From Nitrospiraceae bacterium (GTDB lineage Bacteria > Nitrospirota > Nitrospiria > Nitrospirales > Nitrospiraceae): a stretch of 42,296 nucleotides of DNA. Positions 8,025 to 16,939 of this stretch are shown piece by piece. The translations under genes were made by a program, and so were the position numbers. The stretch is taken from NCBI GenBank assembly GCA_005799365.1, contig SYGV01000135.1, positions 1 to 42,296 of the forward strand, read 5' to 3'. Below the pieces are notes generated by a model. That model had not been told where the DNA came from. It saw only the letters and a list, made by a program, of their open reading frames with translations, and did no database searches. The number at the start of each line of letters is the position of its first letter. Position 1 is the first letter of the stretch.

Positions 8025-9053
8025 TCAGGGATGCCTAGTAATCGGCGGCAAAGCGCCGAGATAAGCAAACTCGCCTCTCCGCAACAAGGGCGTCTCCGGA
8101 CGCAGGCGAAAATCATCTTTCCCCGCATCGACAAACAGGGGATCGCCCACGATATCCGACTCCCCTTTCAGCTCCGCCTGGCCGTCGGCCGGCTCGGTCC
8201 GGCGATACTCGGACTCACTGTTGTAGAGCGCATTGACGGAGAGGGTGGCGAGGCTCGATGGGCCCATCACAAACCCCACTTTATTGAGCCCGACGATATT
8301 TCCGGAGGCCACCGTGCTGGACAGGCCGAGAAACGCCGCCCCGCCGCCGTTTTTGACGATCGTGTTGCTGACCAGCGTCAAGCGGGCCTTATCCGCGACC
8401 ACCACTCCTTCGAACAGGCTGCGGACGATCACGTTCCGCTCCAACCGCACGTCGGACTTGCCGGCGATCATGACGCCATGGTCGTTGTCGTGGATATAAT
8501 TGCCCAGCAGCGTGGCGTGCGAGTCCGCAAATTGGACCCCGGTCGTCTCACTGCCCCCGATGTCACATTGTTCGATCCGGACATCTTGAACCTGCTGCCC
8601 GAACACCATCCCGTTGATACGAATGTGGTGCAACCGAATATTGCGTCCGTTGAAGATGCCCATCGCATGTCCGCCGTGTTCGTAGATGGTCAGGCCACTG
8701 ATTTCGATGTCCGTCGCCCCATAGGGCCACTTGCCGATATGGAAGACCCCGATCCGTTCGCGGCCCAGGACTTTCACCCGGTCCGCCCCCTCCCCGATCA
8801 GCTTCAACCGTTCCTTGCTGTGGATCGTGACATCTTCCCGATAGTCCCCCGCCTTGACTTGCACCGTGTCCCCGTCGTGGGCCTCGTCGATCGCATCCTG
8901 GATGGACGTGAATTGGCCGGACCCGTCTCCCGCCACCACCAGCGTGCGCGGACCCTGGTTCGCGGGTTTGCCGTCGGGGATCGCCAGGGCCGTGCCGTGG
9001 CCCAGGCACAGAAGCGCGATCAGGAGGATGGTCGGTCGGATGGCCGCATGCAT
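8025..9053 (-). CDS. exported right-handed beta-helix (pectate-lyase-like) protein
   Basis: 342 residues from ATG at 9053. A signal peptide (MHAAIRPTILLIALLCLG, cleavage after ALA) is followed by a pectate-lyase-like fold: FTSIQDAIDEAHDGDTV is the usual first strand of the family, then repeated short beta-strands with the NosD/CASH-like pattern of G-x-x-I and N residues (NNYIHDND-like turns, SNTIVKNGGG, SGNIVG). No catalytic residues of a known lyase or sulfatase can be assigned. It is divergent from coaE. There is no ribosome site; a TTGACA/TATCAC promoter places the transcription start at the ATG. Probable role: periplasmic or surface carbohydrate binding or processing. Confidence 0.85.
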   Translation of the reverse strand: MHAAIRPTILLIALLCLGHGTALAIPDGKPANQGPRTLVVAGDGSGQFTSIQDAIDEAHDGDTVQVKAGDYREDVTIHSKERLKLIGEGADRVKVLGRERIGVFHIGKWPYGATDIEISGLTIYEHGGHAMGIFNGRNIRLHHIRINGMVFGQQVQDVRIEQCDIGGSETTGVQFADSHATLLGNYIHDNDHGVMIAGKSDVRLERNVIVRSLFEGVVVADKARLTLVSNTIVKNGGGAAFLGLSSTVASGNIVGLNKVGFVMGPSSLATLSVNALYNSESEYRRTEPADGQAELKGESDIVGDPLFVDAGKDDFRLRPETPLLRRGEFAYLGALPPITRHP

Positions 9054-9059
9054 GTGAGC

Positions 9060-9089
9060 GTGATACAGGGAACGGCCACAGTCTGTCAA
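9060..9089 (-). promoter_or_regulatory. promoter of the beta-helix gene, leaderless configuration
   Basis: A consensus -35 TTGACA (9089-9084), an 18-bp spacer and -10 TATCAC (9065-9060) lie on the minus strand. The ATG begins 6 nt after the -10, so the mRNA would begin at or next to the start codon. Confidence 0.55.
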
Positions 9090-9120
9090 CCAGGCTCCGA
9101 ACGAGATCCGAACGAGTTCC

Positions 9121-9149
9121 TTGTGAGGGCCGCAGGCCCGTGGTATCCT
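9121..9149 (+). promoter_or_regulatory. promoter of coaE, leaderless configuration
   Basis: TTGTGA (9121-9126), a 17-bp spacer and TATCCT (9144-9149). Six nucleotides (TCGCCC) then separate it from the coaE ATG at 9156, and no ribosome site is present. Confidence 0.5.
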
Positions 9150-9155
9150 TCGCCC

Positions 9156-9758
9156 ATGATCCTGGTGGGGCTGACAGGCGGACTGGCGACCGGCAAGAGC
9201 TCGGTCGCGCGCCTCTTTCAAGACAACGGAGCCTACGTCATCGACGCCGACGAACTGGCGCGGGAGGTCGTCCAGCCTGGCAAGCCGGCCTGGCGCGATA
9301 TCGTGCGCACCTTCGGCAAGCAGGTCGTGAATCCGGATCGCACGCTGAACCGCGCAGCCCTTGCCGAGGTGATCTTTCGGAACGAGGCCAAACGCCGGCG
9401 GCTGAATGCCATCGTCCATCCGCGCGTCGCACGGGCGCAAGCAAGGCTGACGGCGGCGATCGCCAAGAAAGACCCCACCGCCATCGTCCTCTACGATGTC
9501 CCCCTGCTCTTCGAAGCCGGCGTGGATAAACGAGTGGACAAGGTCCTCGTCGTGACCGCGGACCGGGCCACTCAAATCAAGCGCCTCATGACCCGCAACG
9601 GCTTCACACGCGCCGAAGCGCTCCGCCGTCTCCGAGCCCAGATGCCGCTGCGGGAAAAGATCGCCAGAGCCGACGAGGTGATCGACGGCACCTTGTCGTT
9701 CGCGCAGACCAAGGGCGAAGTGGAACGGATCGTTTCGGAGATCAAGCCGCTCGCCTGA
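9156..9758 (+). CDS. coaE: dephospho-CoA kinase
   Basis: 200 residues, normal for the family. The P-loop [12 protein letters not shown] spans residues 5-16. The substrate-binding [10 protein letters not shown], the HPRV (about residue 88) and the lid-region [11 protein letters not shown] are all canonical for CoaE, followed by VDKVLVV and the Arg-rich [17 protein letters not shown]. It phosphorylates dephospho-CoA to CoA, the last step of CoA synthesis, in the cytoplasm. The frame is open far upstream, but ATG at 9156 gives the correct family N-terminus. trxB follows 44 bp downstream on the same strand. Confidence 0.96.
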   Translation: MILVGLTGGLATGKSSVARLFQDNGAYVIDADELAREVVQPGKPAWRDIVRTFGKQVVNPDRTLNRAALAEVIFRNEAKRRRLNAIVHPRVARAQARLTAAIAKKDPTAIVLYDVPLLFEAGVDKRVDKVLVVTADRATQIKRLMTRNGFTRAEALRRLRAQMPLREKIARADEVIDGTLSFAQTKGEVERIVSEIKPLA

Positions 9759-9789
9759 TTTCCGGTTTCCGCTCGCCCCTTCCCTATGT

Positions 9790-9795
9790 TACATT
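9790..9795 (+). promoter_or_regulatory. -10-like box just upstream of trxB
   Basis: TACATT at 9790-9795 ends 7 nt before the trxB ATG (9803). There is no Shine-Dalgarno and no clear -35, so this may be a leaderless start or chance. Confidence 0.25.
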
Positions 9796-9802
9796 TCCTT
9801 TC

Positions 9803-10783
9803 ATGCACCAGGTTGTCATCATCGGATCGGGGCCGGCCGGGCTGACCGCCGCCATCTATGCGGCGCGGGCCAATCTGTCGCCGCTGCTCATCGAAGGGCT
9901 CCAGGCCGGGGGCCAGTTAACCACCACCACCGAAGTGGAAAACTATCCGGGCTTCGAGCAGGGCATCCAGGGTCCGGAGTTGATGAAAGTCATGCGGGCC
10001 CAGGCGGAGCGGTTCGGCACGGACTTTCTCGCCGGCGACGTGTCGGCCGTGGACCTTCGACAACGGCCTTTCACGATCACGGTCGAGGACGACCGGACGA
10101 TCAAGGCCGGAGCCCTCATCATCGCCACCGGCGCCTCGGCGATCCACATCGGGCTGTCCAACGAATCGCGGCTGATGGGCCACGGCGTGTCCACCTGCGC
10201 GACCTGCGACGGCTTTTTCTTTCGCGGGAAGGAACTGGTTGTGGTCGGGGGCGGAGACAGCGCCATGGAAGAGGCGAATTTTCTCACGAAGTTCGCTACC
10301 AAGGTGTCCGTCGTCCATCGGCGGGACAAGCTGCGCGCCTCCAAGATCATGCAGGACCGGGCGATGAAAAACGAGAAGATCGCCTTCGTCTGGAATTCCC
10401 TCGTGGAAGACATCACAGGCGACCAGGTGGTGACCGGGGTCCGCCTGCACAACGTCGTCACCGGCAAGACTCAGGACCTGCCTTGCGCCGGCGTTTTTGT
10501 GGCCATCGGACACAGTCCCAACACCGGCCTGTTCAAGGGTCAGGTCGAGATGGATGCGAAGGGGTATCTCATGACCACACAGGGCACGGCCACCAACGTG
10601 CCCGGCGTCTTCGCCGCCGGCGATGTCCAGGACGCCCGCTATCGCCAGGCGATCACCGCCGCCGGCTCCGGCTGCATGGCCGGCATCGACGCCGAGCGAT
10701 TCCTGGAAGCCGAAGGCCACGGGCAAGAAGTCGTCCGTTATCAGTTTTCAGTGATCAGGCATGGGACTGAAACTGAATACTGA
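9803..10783 (+). CDS. trxB: thioredoxin-disulfide reductase
   Basis: 326 residues. FAD-binding [15 protein letters not shown] (8-22), [17 protein letters not shown], the redox disulfide CATC (132-135) followed by DG, an NADPH-binding [12 protein letters not shown] and the [10 protein letters not shown] phosphate-binding stretch, then [10 protein letters not shown] near the end identify bacterial TrxB. It passes electrons from NADPH to thioredoxin in the cytoplasm. The last 15 or so residues (from about [10 protein letters not shown] to the stop) are encoded by a degenerate spacer repeat, so the native end has probably been replaced or extended by repeat DNA. thiI follows 24 bp later on the same strand. 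Confidence 0.96.
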   Translation: MHQVVIIGSGPAGLTAAIYAARANLSPLLIEGLQAGGQLTTTTEVENYPGFEQGIQGPELMKVMRAQAERFGTDFLAGDVSAVDLRQRPFTITVEDDRTIKAGALIIATGASAIHIGLSNESRLMGHGVSTCATCDGFFFRGKELVVVGGGDSAMEEANFLTKFATKVSVVHRRDKLRASKIMQDRAMKNEKIAFVWNSLVEDITGDQVVTGVRLHNVVTGKTQDLPCAGVFVAIGHSPNTGLFKGQVEMDAKGYLMTTQGTATNVPGVFAAGDVQDARYRQAITAAGSGCMAGIDAERFLEAEGHGQEVVRYQFSVIRHGTETEY

Positions 10784-10802
10784 AAACTGCCCACTGAAAA
10801 CT
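10739..10802. repeat. degenerate AACTGAA-type spacer repeat
   Basis: Several imperfect copies of CAGTTTTCAGT / ACTGAAAACTG (both orientations) within about 64 bp, covering the trxB 3' end and the spacer to thiI. The same family recurs at 37551-37613, with relatives elsewhere in the window. Confidence 0.6.
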
Positions 10803-10807
10803 CTTCT

Positions 10808-11989
10808 ATGCGCTGCGCAATCATTCACTATCACGAACTCGCCCTCAAGGGACGCAACCGTCCCTACTTCGAACAACGGCTCGTCACGAACATCCGGCTC
10901 GTCCTGCGCGATCTTGGGATCAGGCAGGTGGATGCCTTGCCCGGCCGCATCCGCGTCGTCCTCAAAGATGAGACGTCCTGGAACGCCGTCAACGAACGGC
11001 TGAAGCGTGTCTTTGGGATCGCGCACTATGCCCTCGCCCACTCGGTGCCGCTGGACTTGGCGCGCCCGGACCTCGACGGGCTGAAGGAAGCCGTCGGCCG
11101 GGAAGTGGCACCCCTGTCGTTCGCCACCTTCCGCGTGTCGACGAAACGGGCCGACAAGCGCTTTCCCTTTACCTCGGTGGACGTGGACCGGGATGTCGGC
11201 GCCCACCTCTGCCGGCTCACCGGCAAGAAGGTCAGCCTGGGACGGCCCGATTTGACCGTCCAGATCGAACTGCTGACCAAAGCCGCCTACTATTCGACCA
11301 AGAAAGAAGCCGGGTCCGGCGGATTGCCGGTCGGTATCAGCGGGAAAGTGGCCTGCTGTATTTCTGGCGGCATCGACTCTCCGGTCGCCGCCCACCGCAT
11401 GATGAAGCGCGGCTGCCGGGCCGTCTTCGTCCATTTCCACGGTCGCCCCTATGTCAGCCGCGCCTCGGAAGAAAAGGTCCGGGAGATCGTCCGGCTCCTG
11501 ACGCAATACCAGGGCTACTCGCGCCTATATCTGGTGCCGTTCGGGGAGATTCAGCGGCAGATCGTGCTGGGCGCGCCGGCCGCCTTTCGCATCGTCCTGT
11601 ACCGCCGGATGATGTTGCGCATCGCCGAGGAGCTGGCCCGGAAAGAACGCTGCTGGGCCCTGGTCACCGGCGACAGTCTCGGGCAGGTGGCGTCACAGAC
11701 GCCGGAGAACCTGAGCGTGGTGCAGGAAGCGGCGCAGCTGCCGATTCTGCGTCCCTTGATCGGCATGGACAAGGTCGAGATCACCGAGCAGGCGGAACGG
11801 ATCGGCACGTTCGAGATCTCCATCGAACCGGACCAAGACTGTTGCTCGCTCTTCGTCCCGCCCCACCCCAGCACCAAGACCGGCCTGGGCACGATCCGGA
11901 AGATCGAGCGTGCGTTCGACCTCGTCGCCCTGGTCAAACAAGGGCTGGCACAGGCGGAGCTGGCCGAATTCTCGTTCCCGACTCAGTGA
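10808..11989 (+). CDS. thiI: tRNA 4-thiouridine sulfurtransferase ThiI (no rhodanese domain)
   Basis: 393 residues. The N-terminal ferredoxin-like and THUMP domains (ELALKGRNRPYFE at 10-22, RVSTKRADKRFPFTS about 109-123) are followed by the PP-loop adenylation domain with SGGIDS at 186-191. The conserved Cys of the family lies in DQDCCSLF (345/346). The protein ends after the AANH domain, so it lacks the C-terminal rhodanese domain seen in enterobacterial ThiI; sulfur must come from a separate carrier, as in many bacteria. It makes s4U at tRNA position 8. It overlaps the convergent SRPBCC gene by 7 bp. The ATG follows the repeat spacer with no clear ribosome site. Confidence 0.94.
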   Translation: MRCAIIHYHELALKGRNRPYFEQRLVTNIRLVLRDLGIRQVDALPGRIRVVLKDETSWNAVNERLKRVFGIAHYALAHSVPLDLARPDLDGLKEAVGREVAPLSFATFRVSTKRADKRFPFTSVDVDRDVGAHLCRLTGKKVSLGRPDLTVQIELLTKAAYYSTKKEAGSGGLPVGISGKVACCISGGIDSPVAAHRMMKRGCRAVFVHFHGRPYVSRASEEKVREIVRLLTQYQGYSRLYLVPFGEIQRQIVLGAPAAFRIVLYRRMMLRIAEELARKERCWALVTGDSLGQVASQTPENLSVVQEAAQLPILRPLIGMDKVEITEQAERIGTFEISIEPDQDCCSLFVPPHPSTKTGLGTIRKIERAFDLVALVKQGLAQAELAEFSFPTQ

Positions 11990-12582
11990 GCCCTGGCCAG
12001 CGCCTCCACCGTCTCGCGCAGAATGCGGAAGTGCCTCTCCAATTGCCGCTCCAGCGCCAACGCCATGAGCCAATCGGGAGCCAGGGTCTTCACCTCTACG
12101 AGAAGGTCGAGCTCCGCCTTCGTAGCCGCGTCGCTCCCATCCGGTCCGAGCTTCCAGGTGCGCTCATAGCGTTTGAAGTCCCCTTCCAGAAACGTCGTGA
12201 TCAACCCCCCGCCGGGGGGCACCCGGTTGTCGCACATGAGCCGGCTTTCACCCGGCAAGATGGGGTGCTGGATGTAGAACTCCGTGATCACCCTGTCCGG
12301 CTGGCGGTCCAAACGCGCGATACGCATGGTCACCCCGAAGAGGTGCGGCCAGTTGTCATAGTCGGTCAAGACTTGCTGCACCAGGGACGGAGGGACCGGC
12401 AGGCGGAGCGAGGCGGTGGCCCGGAGCCCACCGGCCGGATCGCTGGTGACGGTCAGCGTCGTCTGGTCCTGCGCTGACGCCGAGGTCGCGGCACAGGGGG
12501 CGAGACCCACGCCGGCACAGACCAGCAGGCCCCCAAACAGTGCGGCGGCCAGAACCATGGCAACCTTCGGGTAACGGCACAT
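11983..12582 (-). CDS. exported SRPBCC/START-like protein
   Basis: 199 residues from ATG at 12582, preceded by GGAGGAGGT 5 nt upstream, which decides this start over upstream in-frame codons. A signal peptide (MCRYPKVAMVLAAALFGG, cleavage near ATSASAQD) leads into a START/polyketide-cyclase-like fold: LTVTSDPAGGLRATASLRLPVPP, VLTDYDNWPHLF (typical of the SRPBCC helix-grip fold), TEFYIQHPILPGESRLMC and a long C-terminal helix ending ALARAH. Such proteins bind lipids or hydrophobic ligands; no ligand is indicated. It is convergent with thiI and shares its last 7 bp. Confidence 0.8.
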   Translation of the reverse strand: MCRYPKVAMVLAAALFGGLLVCAGVGLAPCAATSASAQDQTTLTVTSDPAGGLRATASLRLPVPPSLVQQVLTDYDNWPHLFGVTMRIARLDRQPDRVITEFYIQHPILPGESRLMCDNRVPPGGGLITTFLEGDFKRYERTWKLGPDGSDAATKAELDLLVEVKTLAPDWLMALALERQLERHFRILRETVEALARAH

Positions 12583-12652
12583 GCGCACCTCCTCCGGCAG
12601 AGCAACGAACCAGGGCCTTTTGCCCAGGAACAAGCCGGCTGGCGCCACGAAA

Positions 12653-12676
12653 CGGTACATCGGACGGTACATCGGA
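12653..12676. repeat. perfect 12-bp tandem direct repeat in a divergent intergenic region
   Basis: CGGTACATCGGA occurs twice back to back (12653-12664 and 12665-12676) between two divergently transcribed exported-protein genes. A direct repeat of this size upstream of the 12745 gene's -10 box could be an operator; function is inference. Confidence 0.5.
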
Positions 12677-12699
12677 CAAGAGGAAAAGTAAACAGATTG

Positions 12700-12708
12700 T
12701 GCTACGAT
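12700..12708 (+). promoter_or_regulatory. extended -10 upstream of the Cys-rich exported protein
   Basis: TGC-TACGAT (12700-12708) matches an extended -10. It lies 20 nt before a GAGGAGG ribosome site and 36 nt before the ATG at 12745. The -35 is not clear. Confidence 0.35.
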
Positions 12709-12744
12709 AGCCATCCCGTTGACGAACAGAGGAGGACCCGAAAT

Positions 12745-13167
12745 ATGCGCGATCGAGCCGACATGATTGTATACGCCCTCGTGCTAGGCGGGGCGCTACT
12801 GGGGTTATGGCTTCCAGACCAGGCTGCGGCGCAACCGCTGAGCGATGCGAGCGCCACAACGGAATCCTCCTGCAACTTTGGCATGGCCAAGAACCAGACT
12901 AAAGGCAGTTGCGAGGTGCCCATGCTGACCGGTTGCGTCGTCGCCCATTTCCCCGGCACCAATCGTCCCTGGTCGAATGTCTCCAAAGGCGGGGCCACCG
13001 CCTGCCGTTTCGACGAGAAGGTCACCGATTGGAAAACAAAAATCACCGGTGCCTGCGGCACATGCAAGACGCCGCAATGCTCCGCCCGCTTCGGCGTCAT
13101 GTTCGATTGTTCCGCCAGCATGCCCCCGCCCGTCTCCCAACAGCCGCCGCACCGACCCAAACCATGA
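12745..13167 (+). CDS. exported cysteine-rich protein, unknown function
   Basis: 140 residues from ATG at 12745 with GAGGAGG upstream (spacing about 9). The N-terminus is a signal peptide (MRDRADMIVYALVLGGALLG, cleavage after AAAQ). The mature part has eight Cys (SCNFGM, GSCEV, TGCVVAHF, ATACRF, GACGTCKTPQC, FDCSA), an even number that suits four disulfides in the periplasm or outside. The C-terminus is Pro-rich. No family is recognised. Its stop overlaps the queG start (ATGA), so the two are translationally coupled, though a functional link to tRNA modification is not obvious. Confidence 0.75.
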   Translation: MRDRADMIVYALVLGGALLGLWLPDQAAAQPLSDASATTESSCNFGMAKNQTKGSCEVPMLTGCVVAHFPGTNRPWSNVSKGGATACRFDEKVTDWKTKITGACGTCKTPQCSARFGVMFDCSASMPPPVSQQPPHRPKP

Positions 13168-14159
13168 CCCTGGCCGAGGCCATCAAACAGGAGGCCCGCC
13201 GTTTGGGCTTCGACGCGGTGGGCATCAGCCGCGTCGCCTCGGACCCAGCCGCGTCGCGGCCCGGTTCTTTATACGCCCGGCTTCGTGAATGGCTCGGCCG
13301 CGGCTACGAGGGCGCCATGGGCTGGATGGCCCGTCAGCCGGAACGGCGCGCCGATCCGCAGAGGGTTCTGCCAGGCTGCCGATCAATCGTGTCCGTCGGG
13401 ATGAATTACTTCACCGGCCACCGGGCCAACGAAAGTCCGGGCCACGGCCGCATCGCCCGCTACGCCTGGGGCAGGGACTATCACGGCGTCCTGCAAGCCA
13501 GGCTGGAGCAATTGGACGCGCACATTAAGACCCTCGCACCGGACGCCGGCACCCGCTGGTACGTAGACACGGGCCCGGTGATGGAAAAGGCCTGGGCCCA
13601 GCAGGCGGGCCTCGGCTGGATCGGCAAACATTCCAACCTCGTGTCGCCGCGCTACGGGTCCTGGCTCCTTCTGGGAGAAATCCTCACGACGCTCGAATTG
13701 GACGCGGACGAGCCGGGCGCCGATCTCTGCGGCACCTGCCAGCTCTGCATCCTGGCCTGCCCGACCGGAGCGATCACGGAGCCCTACCTGGTGGATGCGA
13801 GACGATGCCTTTCCTACCTGACGATCGAGCTGCACAGGCCTGGCGATGAGATCCCGTCCGAGCTGGCCCCGAAACTAGGTAACCGCATCTTCGGCTGCGA
13901 CGACTGCCTGGATGCCTGCCCCTACAACGTGACGGCCCAGCCCACACAGGAATCCGCCTTCCAGCCTTCCCCGCTCACCCTGGCTCCGCTGCTCTCCACG
14001 CTGGAAACCATGAGCGAGCGCACCTTTCAGGACATATTCCAACTGAGCGCCATCCGGCGAGCGCACCATTGGGGCTTTCTCAGAAACGTGAAAATCGCTC
14101 GTCGCAACGACCAGGCCTCTTCCCAGGGCTCTTCTGGCGGCCATTTTCAGCCAACGTGA
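13164..14159 (+). CDS. queG: epoxyqueuosine reductase QueG (short form)
   Basis: 331 residues, start ATG overlapping the upstream stop. The family text is clear: GFDAVGISRV, GYEGAMGWMA, YARGRDYH-type RYAWGRDYHGVL, the catalytic-Asp motif VDTGPV (D135), GWIGKHSNL, and two [4Fe-4S] sites CGTCQLCILACP (189-200) and CDDCLDACPYN (245-254). It reduces epoxyqueuosine to queuosine in tRNA with cobalamin. After GFLRNVKIA the expected LGN and HEAT-like tail is replaced by about 20 residues of unrelated Ser/Gln-rich sequence, so the C-terminus is shorter than usual; the core is complete and it should be functional. Confidence 0.93.
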   Translation: MTLAEAIKQEARRLGFDAVGISRVASDPAASRPGSLYARLREWLGRGYEGAMGWMARQPERRADPQRVLPGCRSIVSVGMNYFTGHRANESPGHGRIARYAWGRDYHGVLQARLEQLDAHIKTLAPDAGTRWYVDTGPVMEKAWAQQAGLGWIGKHSNLVSPRYGSWLLLGEILTTLELDADEPGADLCGTCQLCILACPTGAITEPYLVDARRCLSYLTIELHRPGDEIPSELAPKLGNRIFGCDDCLDACPYNVTAQPTQESAFQPSPLTLAPLLSTLETMSERTFQDIFQLSAIRRAHHWGFLRNVKIARRNDQASSQGSSGGHFQPT

Positions 14160-14297
14160 GTTGGTGAGTTGAGCCTCTGCACGGTGCGCTTTCACGAGCG
14201 GCGCGATGCCTGCCCCTTCGCGCTTCCGACTGGCTGTTCGATCACGACATCGGATTCGGAGACTCACTCGTCCTGCTGTTCACCCTGTCGGCAGGGC

Positions 14298-16721
14298 CTA
14301 CGTCAACGTCACGACCGTCACCCCATCGCCCCCTTCCGCCCGCTCCCCGGCCCTGAACGAAGCCACATAGGGCGAAGACTTCAAATAGTCTCGAAGAACT
14401 GTTTTCAACCGGCCGGTTCCATGTCCGTGGATGATCCGGAGGAAAGGGTCGCCGGCCAAGACCGCCCGGTCCAGCGCTGCGACGGTCAGATCCAACGCTT
14501 CATCGGCGGCTTGCCCGCGCAGATCCACCGTCGACGACGTCTCCATGCCGCCGGAAGAAGGTCCCTGCGATAGCCGCTGCTGGGGCCGGCTCTTGGCCTG
14601 CTGCGGCTCATGCCCTTCGCCGCGGATGACACCCACAAGCCCCGATGTCTCGACCGAGGCCTCCCGGTCGCCGATACGGACGCGCACCCGCTTTTTCCCC
14701 TTCGCCGATTCCAGTAGGGTCCCGACAACGCCCAAACCCACGACCTCGACCGGATCACCGGCCGTCAACCGATCGAGCGGAACCGTCTCAGCCCCTGCGC
14801 CCAGTTGTTCCCGAGCCTGCGTCGCAATGTCGGCCAGTTGCTGCTTGGCCTCCTTGGCCTTAACCAGCGTCTTCTCTTCCTTCTTCAGCCCCTCGATAAT
14901 CCCCTGCACCTGGGCCCTGGCCTGCAACAGATCCTGCGTGAGCTTTTTCTTCACGTTCTTCCGTTCATCCCGCTCGGAGGCGCGCAATCGCTCCGCGATC
15001 TCCGACGCCTCCTGCGCCGCCCGTTCCGCCTCTTCCCTGAGCGTCGCGGCCCTGGCCAGGTCGTCCGAGAGACGCCGTTGCTGCTCCTGGAGATCGCCGA
15101 GCATCTGTTCCAACACCCGGTCCTCACGACGCAGCAACTGCAACGCCTGCTCCAGAATGGCTTCATCCATCCCCAGTCGGCCGGCAATGTCGATCGCCGA
15201 CGAGCCGCCCGGCAGGTTCATGATCAGCCGGTACGTGGGCGCCAACCGGCTCACGTCGAACTCGACGCTGGCATTCACGAAGCCCGGAGTCGTGTGGGCC
15301 AAGGCTTTGAGCTGGTTATAGTGTGTCGTAGCGACCACCTTCATCCCCAGCCTGGCCAGGTGCAGCAGAAGCGCTTCCGCCAAGGCCGCCCCTTCGGCCG
15401 GATCGGTCGAGGTCGCCGGCTCATCCAGCAGCACAAGGGCCTGCCCCGTCACCGGCCCAGCGGGACCGATTTCCGTGGTGGAGGCCTGGGCCAGCAGGCG
15501 GATCATTTGCGTCATGTGGGCGGAAAAGCTGGACAGGTCTTTGGTCAGGTCCTGCGCATCCCCGATATCGGCATAGACCTCGGGAAAGAGGGCCATATCC
15601 GAGTCTGCATCGCAGGGCAGCGGCAAGCCGGCCCGGACCATGAGAGCGAATAGGCCGACGATTTTTAAGGTGACGGTCTTCCCGCCGGTATTCGGTCCGG
15701 AAATGATCAACACCCGCACCGTTTCGTCCAAGATGACGTCGTTGGGCACCACCTGCTCGCGCGCCAGCACCAGCAAGGGATGGCGCGCCTGCCTGAGCCG
15801 GATGCGGCCGCAATCGTTGATCGCCACCGGATGCGCGCGAATCAGGTGGCTGAAGGCCGCCTTCGCCGCAATGCAGTCCAGCGTCGCCAGGATCTCCAGA
15901 CCGCACAACAATGCCGGCGCCTGGGCCGCCACCTCCGCGGACAGTTCCTGGAGAATGCGCCGCACCTCGCGTTCGACTTCCAGTTCGGCCACTTTGATGG
16001 AGTTGTTCAATTCCACCAGCTCGCGGGGCTCCAGAAACACCGTGGCCCCGCTTCCCGATACATCGTGGACGATGCCGGGAATTTTCGCCCGCATTTCAGA
16101 CTTGACCGGGACCACATAGCGTCCCTGCCTTTGCGCAAAATATCGCTCCTGCAACACATCGGCATAACGGGTGGATGCCAGGATCACCTCCAGCCTGTGC
16201 CGCATCTGCTGTTTGAAGTCCTGCGTGTGGTGGGTCAACCGGCGCAGTTCGGAGGTGGCCGATTCGCGAATGTTGCCGTCCTGGTCCACGCACCGGTCAA
16301 TCGAGGCTTGGATGGCACGCAAGGCCTGGATCGCCTCCAGCCCGGAGGCCAGAGCCCAGAGGGCCGGCGCTTGCTCCCGGCGCGGATTCAAATACTGGAG
16401 AGCCTCCAGGCCAAGCCCCAACGCGACGGATAGGTCCCGGAACTCATGGGCCTCCAGGGCTGCGCCTTTCTCGGCCCGGCCAAGCACCTCCCGCAAATCG
16501 GCAAAGGACAACGAGGGGAAGGGCGCCTCGCTTTCCCGCAAGGCGGCCATCTCGACCGTCTCCTGTAGCCGCAACCTAGCCGCCTCGAGGTCTGCTTCCA
16601 GGGCAAGGGCGCGGCATCGCTCGGCCCCCATCGCCGAGCGCGCCTCTTTGGCTAACACCTCAAGCAGCCGATCCCATTCCAGGACCCGCTCAGCTTGTTG
16701 CAGCAACGATGGTTCGTCCAT
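14298..16721 (-). CDS. mutS2: endonuclease MutS2
   Basis: 807 residues from ATG at 16721. An upstream ATG (16748) overlaps the -10 box of a good promoter and cannot be used; GGGAGAG lies 13 nt before the chosen ATG. The MutS core/clamp region is followed by Walker A SGPNTGGKTVTLK (341-353), ST-rich DLSSFSAHM and Walker B LVLLDEPATSTDPAEGAALA, where DEPATS replaces the more common DELGAG. A Lys/Glu-rich coiled coil follows, then a C-terminal Smr nuclease domain with VDLRGQAADEALD and IIHGHGTGRLK. MutS2 acts on stalled ribosomes or branched DNA depending on species, and does not do mismatch repair. Single-gene unit. Confidence 0.95.
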   Translation of the reverse strand: MDEPSLLQQAERVLEWDRLLEVLAKEARSAMGAERCRALALEADLEAARLRLQETVEMAALRESEAPFPSLSFADLREVLGRAEKGAALEAHEFRDLSVALGLGLEALQYLNPRREQAPALWALASGLEAIQALRAIQASIDRCVDQDGNIRESATSELRRLTHHTQDFKQQMRHRLEVILASTRYADVLQERYFAQRQGRYVVPVKSEMRAKIPGIVHDVSGSGATVFLEPRELVELNNSIKVAELEVEREVRRILQELSAEVAAQAPALLCGLEILATLDCIAAKAAFSHLIRAHPVAINDCGRIRLRQARHPLLVLAREQVVPNDVILDETVRVLIISGPNTGGKTVTLKIVGLFALMVRAGLPLPCDADSDMALFPEVYADIGDAQDLTKDLSSFSAHMTQMIRLLAQASTTEIGPAGPVTGQALVLLDEPATSTDPAEGAALAEALLLHLARLGMKVVATTHYNQLKALAHTTPGFVNASVEFDVSRLAPTYRLIMNLPGGSSAIDIAGRLGMDEAILEQALQLLRREDRVLEQMLGDLQEQQRRLSDDLARAATLREEAERAAQEASEIAERLRASERDERKNVKKKLTQDLLQARAQVQGIIEGLKKEEKTLVKAKEAKQQLADIATQAREQLGAGAETVPLDRLTAGDPVEVVGLGVVGTLLESAKGKKRVRVRIGDREASVETSGLVGVIRGEGHEPQQAKSRPQQRLSQGPSSGGMETSSTVDLRGQAADEALDLTVAALDRAVLAGDPFLRIIHGHGTGRLKTVLRDYLKSSPYVASFRAGERAEGGDGVTVVTLT

Positions 16722-16746
16722 GCTTGTTCGGCTCTCCCGTCGCTGC

Positions 16747-16775
16747 ATGCTATCGACCGTGCGCGTCACCGTCAA
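16747..16775 (-). promoter_or_regulatory. sigma-70 promoter of mutS2
   Basis: TTGACG (16775-16770), a 17-bp spacer and TAGCAT (16752-16747) on the minus strand. Transcription would start about 16740, leaving a short leader with GGGAGAG before the ATG at 16721. Confidence 0.6.
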
Positions 16776-16869
16776 GCTCAGGGATAGCCAGCCGGCACCG
16801 TGGGCTTCTGGCCGAGGCACAGGTCGCGCGTGACACGGTATCGTGGGAGAGCGGGGGAGATAACGGGAG

Positions 16870-16899
16870 TTGAATCCTTGCCGCCACGACGGGTAGACT
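16870..16899 (+). promoter_or_regulatory. sigma-70 promoter of the HMA-like gene
   Basis: TTGAAT (16870-16875), an 18-bp spacer and TAGACT (16894-16899). The AAAGGAG ribosome site at 16926-16932 follows, so the damaged gene still has complete expression signals. Confidence 0.5.
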
Positions 16900-16939
16900 C
16901 ACCGAATCGTACCGAACCTGGTTACAAAGGAGCGACCAG

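Noticed and set aside
8031-9155. Upstream in-frame extension of coaE
   Set aside because: The CoaE family begins exactly at ATG 9156 (P-loop at residue 5); the upstream part is antisense to the beta-helix gene.
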